This document shows, in pieces, positions 5,328-7,587 of a stretch of DNA of 7,587 bases. The translations under genes were made by a program, and so were the position numbers. The stretch spans positions 1 through 7,587 of the forward strand of contig CAJMSE010000037.1 in assembly GCA_905216025.1 (NCBI GenBank), in the 5' to 3' direction. Source of the DNA: an uncultured bacterium. GTDB taxonomy: Bacteria > Bacteroidota > Bacteroidia > Bacteroidales > Bacteroidaceae. The first letter of the stretch is position 1, and each line of letters opens with the position of its first letter. The notes under the pieces were generated by a model. That model had not been told where the DNA came from. It did no database searches and saw only the letters and a list, made by a program, of their open reading frames with translations.

Positions 5328-7367
5328 TTAGAGCTTTATCTGTACCTGCACGTCGAGGTCTGTCATCGTCCGTCCGTATACCGTCTGGTAGCCGCTGCCT
5401 ATGGTGTCGCGGTCGGCATAGCTCGTCATGGCGACCCTTGCCCTGAGCGTGAGGTGGCTGCCGAGGTCGGCGCGGGCAGACAGCGAGCCGTGGAAGCCGC
5501 GGCCGTAGAACGACGGGAAGGCGAACGTATACTGCATGCCGCGCTCGCAGATGTACATCCGGCTGTCGTAATCGTCGGTGTCGAAGAAGGCCGCCTCCAT
5601 GTCGATGCCCGCCGCCGCGCCCTTGTAGTATATCCGCTGGGCGGCCATCCATCCGCCGCTGCGTGTGTCCTGCGCCGTCACGGCCATGTCGGCCTGCGTC
5701 CGGCAGCCCCACCTTCCCGTGGGACTGTCGTATGCCGCACTGATGCGGGCCCGCTGCTCGTTCCGCCATGTGAGTGCCGTCTTGCTGTCATTATCCTGCT
5801 GCCGCATCCTGAAGCGGTAGCGGCCGGCCAGTGTCCACGGCCCCGCAGTGTATGCGGCGGCAAGCATGTTGTCGGCCGAATACGATGATTGGGACCTCCG
5901 GTACTTGGGCCAGGCCGAGTAGGCGAGGTCCGTATATGCCGATATGCTCAGTCCGCGCGCCGGCGTCCATGCCGCCCCGAGATACACGCCGCTTTCGTTG
6001 TTGACGCTGCCGCCGTCGCTGAAGGCGCTCGCATAGAGTGCCGTGTAGCGGTAGGAGTAAAACCGTTGCAGGGCCGTCAGGCGCAGGTTGTCCGTCGCGT
6101 TGAGGCTGATGCTGTTCGCCGTGGCCACCGCTCCGCTCCCGTCCATGGCCGTCTCGCCGCTCAATGACAGGCGGTGGCTGGTGTAGCCGTAGTCTGCTCC
6201 GACGTTCATGAAGCCGTTGCCGGCGGCATAGTAGCGGCGGAAGAGGCTCTTGGTGTCCGGCCGCAGGTCTCTGTCGAGGTGCGTGTATACGGCCGTGATG
6301 CCGGCGTGCAGTCCGCCGCCGGCATATCTCAGTGAGCCACCGGCCGCCGTGGCGTGCGTGTTTCCCTTCTTCTCCATCTCCTCGGGGCGCCTGTGGTATC
6401 CCGTCTTCACTATCGTGCGGGCCGTGCCGTCGGCGTTCAGCGTGGCGTCGAGGGGCCGGTATGAGATGAAGGCCGAGGCTTTTATGCGCCGCGAGAGGCG
6501 CACCGTGGCCGCCGCTCCGTTGAAGTATCCGTCTTCCGAACGCGACGAGTGGGGGCGTATCGGGCTTGCCGTGCGGCCGCTGTTGGCCAGTGCGGCGGTC
6601 TTGCCGGGACTGAATCCGGTGTTCAGCACGAGCCCCATGCCGTATGCCAGCCTGTATTTGCCGAGGGCGAGGGTCTCCAGGCGTCCCGTCTTCCGCAGCA
6701 CGAGATAGTATGAGTAATAGTCGTATCCGGCGCGGTTGCGGCCGGAGAAGAACGGTTCGCCCGCGTCCTGGGCTCCCACGAGACCGAAGCTGAGGCGGTC
6801 TCCGTAGCTGAAGTCATACCTTATCCAGTGCTTGTATCTGTATCCGAGATAACCGTTGATGTCTCCTTTCCTTTCGTAGAGCGGCACCTTGACCGCGGCT
6901 GTGAACCTGTGCCGGCCGTGCCTGAGCATGTCTTTCACTGCCGGCTGCCTGCTGCCGCGGTCCTCGCCGGCATGTGTGAAGCAGGTGAGCAGCCTGCGCC
7001 GTGCCTTGTCGAGCGACCCGATCATGGCCGTCTCGGCCATCGTCCGCATGGGGCCGTACCGCCCTACGTAAGCGCAGATGTCTTCAATCTGACTGTCGGA
7101 GAGGAACGGCAGCTGGCCGAGCTCGTCGCGTGTGGCCGTGTTTATGTTTATCGGGTGCTCCGCAATGTAGCTCAGTGCGTCGTGCATGCCTGCGTCTTCG
7201 CCTTCCGTGATGTCCTCTCCGGCCGTCACCTCATCGATGTAGCTTTCCCATCCGGCGCTCTCCTCCTTGTCCGCGGCTCTCTCCTGAGCCGTTGCCGGCA
7301 GTGCCGGCAATAAAAAAAGAAGGCTCATCGCCTCCTTTTTTAAATATCTGTAAACACTATCAAGCAT
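5328..7367 (-). CDS. Secreted helix-hairpin-helix protein with predicted outer-membrane beta-barrel
   Basis: Product of 679 residues from ATG 7367. A signal peptide is visible (RYLKKEA, hydrophobic run, cut probable at ATA/Q near 27/28). An acidic stretch (about 29-60) precedes a ComEA-like helix-hairpin-helix segment (about 73-107, bases 7047-7151; ININTATRDELGQLPFLSD, then a helix ending RYGPM). The rest (about 140-679) has alternating polar/hydrophobic strands rich in Tyr, Gly and Arg, with turn motifs such as GDRLSFGLVG, GYDYYSYYLVLR and YGMGLVLNTGFSPG, and ends in a strand-like DVQVQIKL, typical of outer-membrane barrels. Neither hairpin keeps the Gly-x-Gly of DNA-binding HhH motifs. I recall homologues in Bacteroides genomes annotated only by the HhH domain; the function is unknown. 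The frame is open to a TTG at 7427, but that lies upstream of the promoter; ATG 7328 is an alternative start, preceded closely by GGAGG but lacking a charged n-region. Stands alone, convergent with ispG. Confidence 0.83.
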   Translation of the reverse strand: MLDSVYRYLKKEAMSLLFLLPALPATAQERAADKEESAGWESYIDEVTAGEDITEGEDAGMHDALSYIAEHPININTATRDELGQLPFLSDSQIEDICAYVGRYGPMRTMAETAMIGSLDKARRRLLTCFTHAGEDRGSRQPAVKDMLRHGRHRFTAAVKVPLYERKGDINGYLGYRYKHWIRYDFSYGDRLSFGLVGAQDAGEPFFSGRNRAGYDYYSYYLVLRKTGRLETLALGKYRLAYGMGLVLNTGFSPGKTAALANSGRTASPIRPHSSRSEDGYFNGAAATVRLSRRIKASAFISYRPLDATLNADGTARTIVKTGYHRRPEEMEKKGNTHATAAGGSLRYAGGGLHAGITAVYTHLDRDLRPDTKSLFRRYYAAGNGFMNVGADYGYTSHRLSLSGETAMDGSGAVATANSISLNATDNLRLTALQRFYSYRYTALYASAFSDGGSVNNESGVYLGAAWTPARGLSISAYTDLAYSAWPKYRRSQSSYSADNMLAAAYTAGPWTLAGRYRFRMRQQDNDSKTALTWRNEQRARISAAYDSPTGRWGCRTQADMAVTAQDTRSGGWMAAQRIYYKGAAAGIDMEAAFFDTDDYDSRMYICERGMQYTFAFPSFYGRGFHGSLSARADLGSHLTLRARVAMTSYADRDTIGSGYQTVYGRTMTDLDVQVQIKL
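7292..7310. repeat. 19-bp palindrome within the signal-peptide codons
   Basis: TTGCCGGCA (7292-7300) and TGCCGGCAA (7302-7310) are perfect reverse complements around one base. It arises from two near-identical 9-base direct copies that encode Leu-Pro-Ala twice at the end of the signal peptide of the minus-strand gene. It lies just after the T-tract of the hairpin at 7313-7341 in transcript order. Confidence 0.6.
7312..7341 (-). terminator. Terminator-like hairpin inside the start of the helix-hairpin-helix gene
   Basis: In the minus-strand transcript the 12 bases from 7341 to 7330 pair with 7324 to 7313, with one G-U pair, around a 5-base loop (7329-7325). The lower stem is A-U and the upper stem is GGAGGC with GCCUUC, immediately followed by seven U residues (7318-7312). 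That is the layout of an intrinsic terminator or attenuator. It starts about 26 bases after the chosen ATG. The stem contains GGAGG and the loop contains an in-frame ATG (7328-7326), so it could also hide an internal translation start. Confidence 0.5.
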
Positions 7368-7402
7368 ATCAGCAAGTATTTTAAGGCATGTCACTTGGTT
7401 TG

Positions 7403-7410
7403 CAAAGGTA
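7403..7410 (-). promoter_or_regulatory. Bacteroidetes -7 promoter element for the minus-strand gene
   Basis: The minus strand reads TACCTTTG from 7410 to 7403, an exact match to TAnnTTTG. The nearest TTTG upstream is only 14 bases away, closer than the usual 19-21, and at the proper spacing there is just TGTT, so the -33 element is weak. The expected transcript start near 7396 gives a leader of about 29 bases before ATG 7367. Confidence 0.6.
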
Positions 7411-7474
7411 ACATTATTTTTGGGCAAATGAACATCTTATATGAATCTTTTACGAAAGAAAGACTTAATAAATG

Positions 7475-7519
7475 CCGTCAGACAATTCGGCAAGTGTAAC
7501 TTGTCGAATTGTCTGACGG
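7475..7519. terminator. Strong 20-bp hairpin, possible terminator of an off-window minus-strand gene
   Basis: Arms 7475-7494 and 7500-7519 pair over 20 bases with one G-T pair and a 5-base loop (TGTAA). In minus-strand sense it is followed by a T-rich run (CATTTATTAAGTC, then TTTCTTT), which suits a terminator for a gene beyond the window. In plus-strand RNA the odd pair becomes G-U, but no U-tract follows. A repeat element is the alternative. The rest of 7411-7474 is AT-rich and shows no gene. Confidence 0.55.
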
Positions 7520-7540
7520 TTAAAGTAGGGACAGAGTCTT

Positions 7541-7587
7541 GGGGTTTTTAGTTTGCCCCCAGGGGGGTTTGTGTGGGGGTTTTAGTT
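7541..7587. repeat. G-rich direct repeat at the window edge
   Basis: Two near-identical blocks of the form GGGG, four or five T, AGTT lie at 7541-7553 and 7575-7587. Between them are CCCCC (7556-7560) and GGGGGG (7562-7567), separated by one A. The repeat probably continues past the window. No gene is supported here. Confidence 0.5.

Noticed and set aside
7368..7427. TTG start for the helix-hairpin-helix gene, 20 codons upstream
   Set aside because: It lies upstream of the TACCTTTG promoter element, and the extra residues would bury the signal peptide.
7527..7587. G-quadruplex in the terminal G-rich stretch
   Set aside because: G-runs are present but the spacers between them are long (about 8-17 bases) and the run ends at the window edge; support is too weak.

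Overview
The window reads as a chromosomal segment from a GC-rich member of the Bacteroidales, probably Prevotellaceae or a close relative. Three things support this. The two recognisable promoters carry the Bacteroidetes -7 element TAnnTTTG and the leaders lack strong Shine-Dalgarno sites. IspG is the long form with a central insert found in Bacteroidetes. The minus-strand gene is a helix-hairpin-helix plus predicted beta-barrel protein of a type I recall from Bacteroides and Prevotella genomes. Species-level placement is not possible from the sequence alone. Coding DNA is GC-rich, yet isoleucine is often encoded by ATA.

Layout on the plus strand: a gene-free stretch (1-328) holding a repeat element, GC-rich stem-loops and a promoter; rpoN (sigma-54); a PAP2-like membrane protein that overlaps rpoN by 4 bases; a repeat-filled gap; purE; a second repeat-filled gap with a long perfect palindrome; and ispG (gcpE). 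No further promoter is recognisable between these four genes, so they may form one transcription unit, although the repeat-filled gaps could interrupt it. After ispG, a roughly 200-base convergent gap carries a long inverted repeat. The minus-strand gene then fills 5328-7367, with its promoter at about 7403-7410. The last 180 bases hold a strong hairpin and a G-rich repeat and no gene.

The genes are housekeeping or regulatory: alternative sigma factor, lipid-phosphate or lipid-carrier phosphatase-like protein, purine biosynthesis (CAIR synthesis), isoprenoid precursor synthesis by the MEP pathway, and an uncharacterised envelope protein. They do not form an obvious single pathway.

The most unusual content lies between the genes. 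Three gaps carry degenerate arrays with a 9-base period (a 6-7 base core plus 2-3 free bases). Two of these have cores of the form CTCNGAG, and two of the three arrays lie between inverted-repeat arms. The purE-ispG gap holds 45-bp perfect arms flanked by a 9-base direct repeat that includes the ispG start codon, as if a mobile repeat had inserted at the ispG ribosome-binding site. The minus-strand gene has a terminator-like hairpin inside its signal-peptide codons, suggesting attenuation. I saw no defence system, CRISPR array, tRNA, rRNA or transposase.
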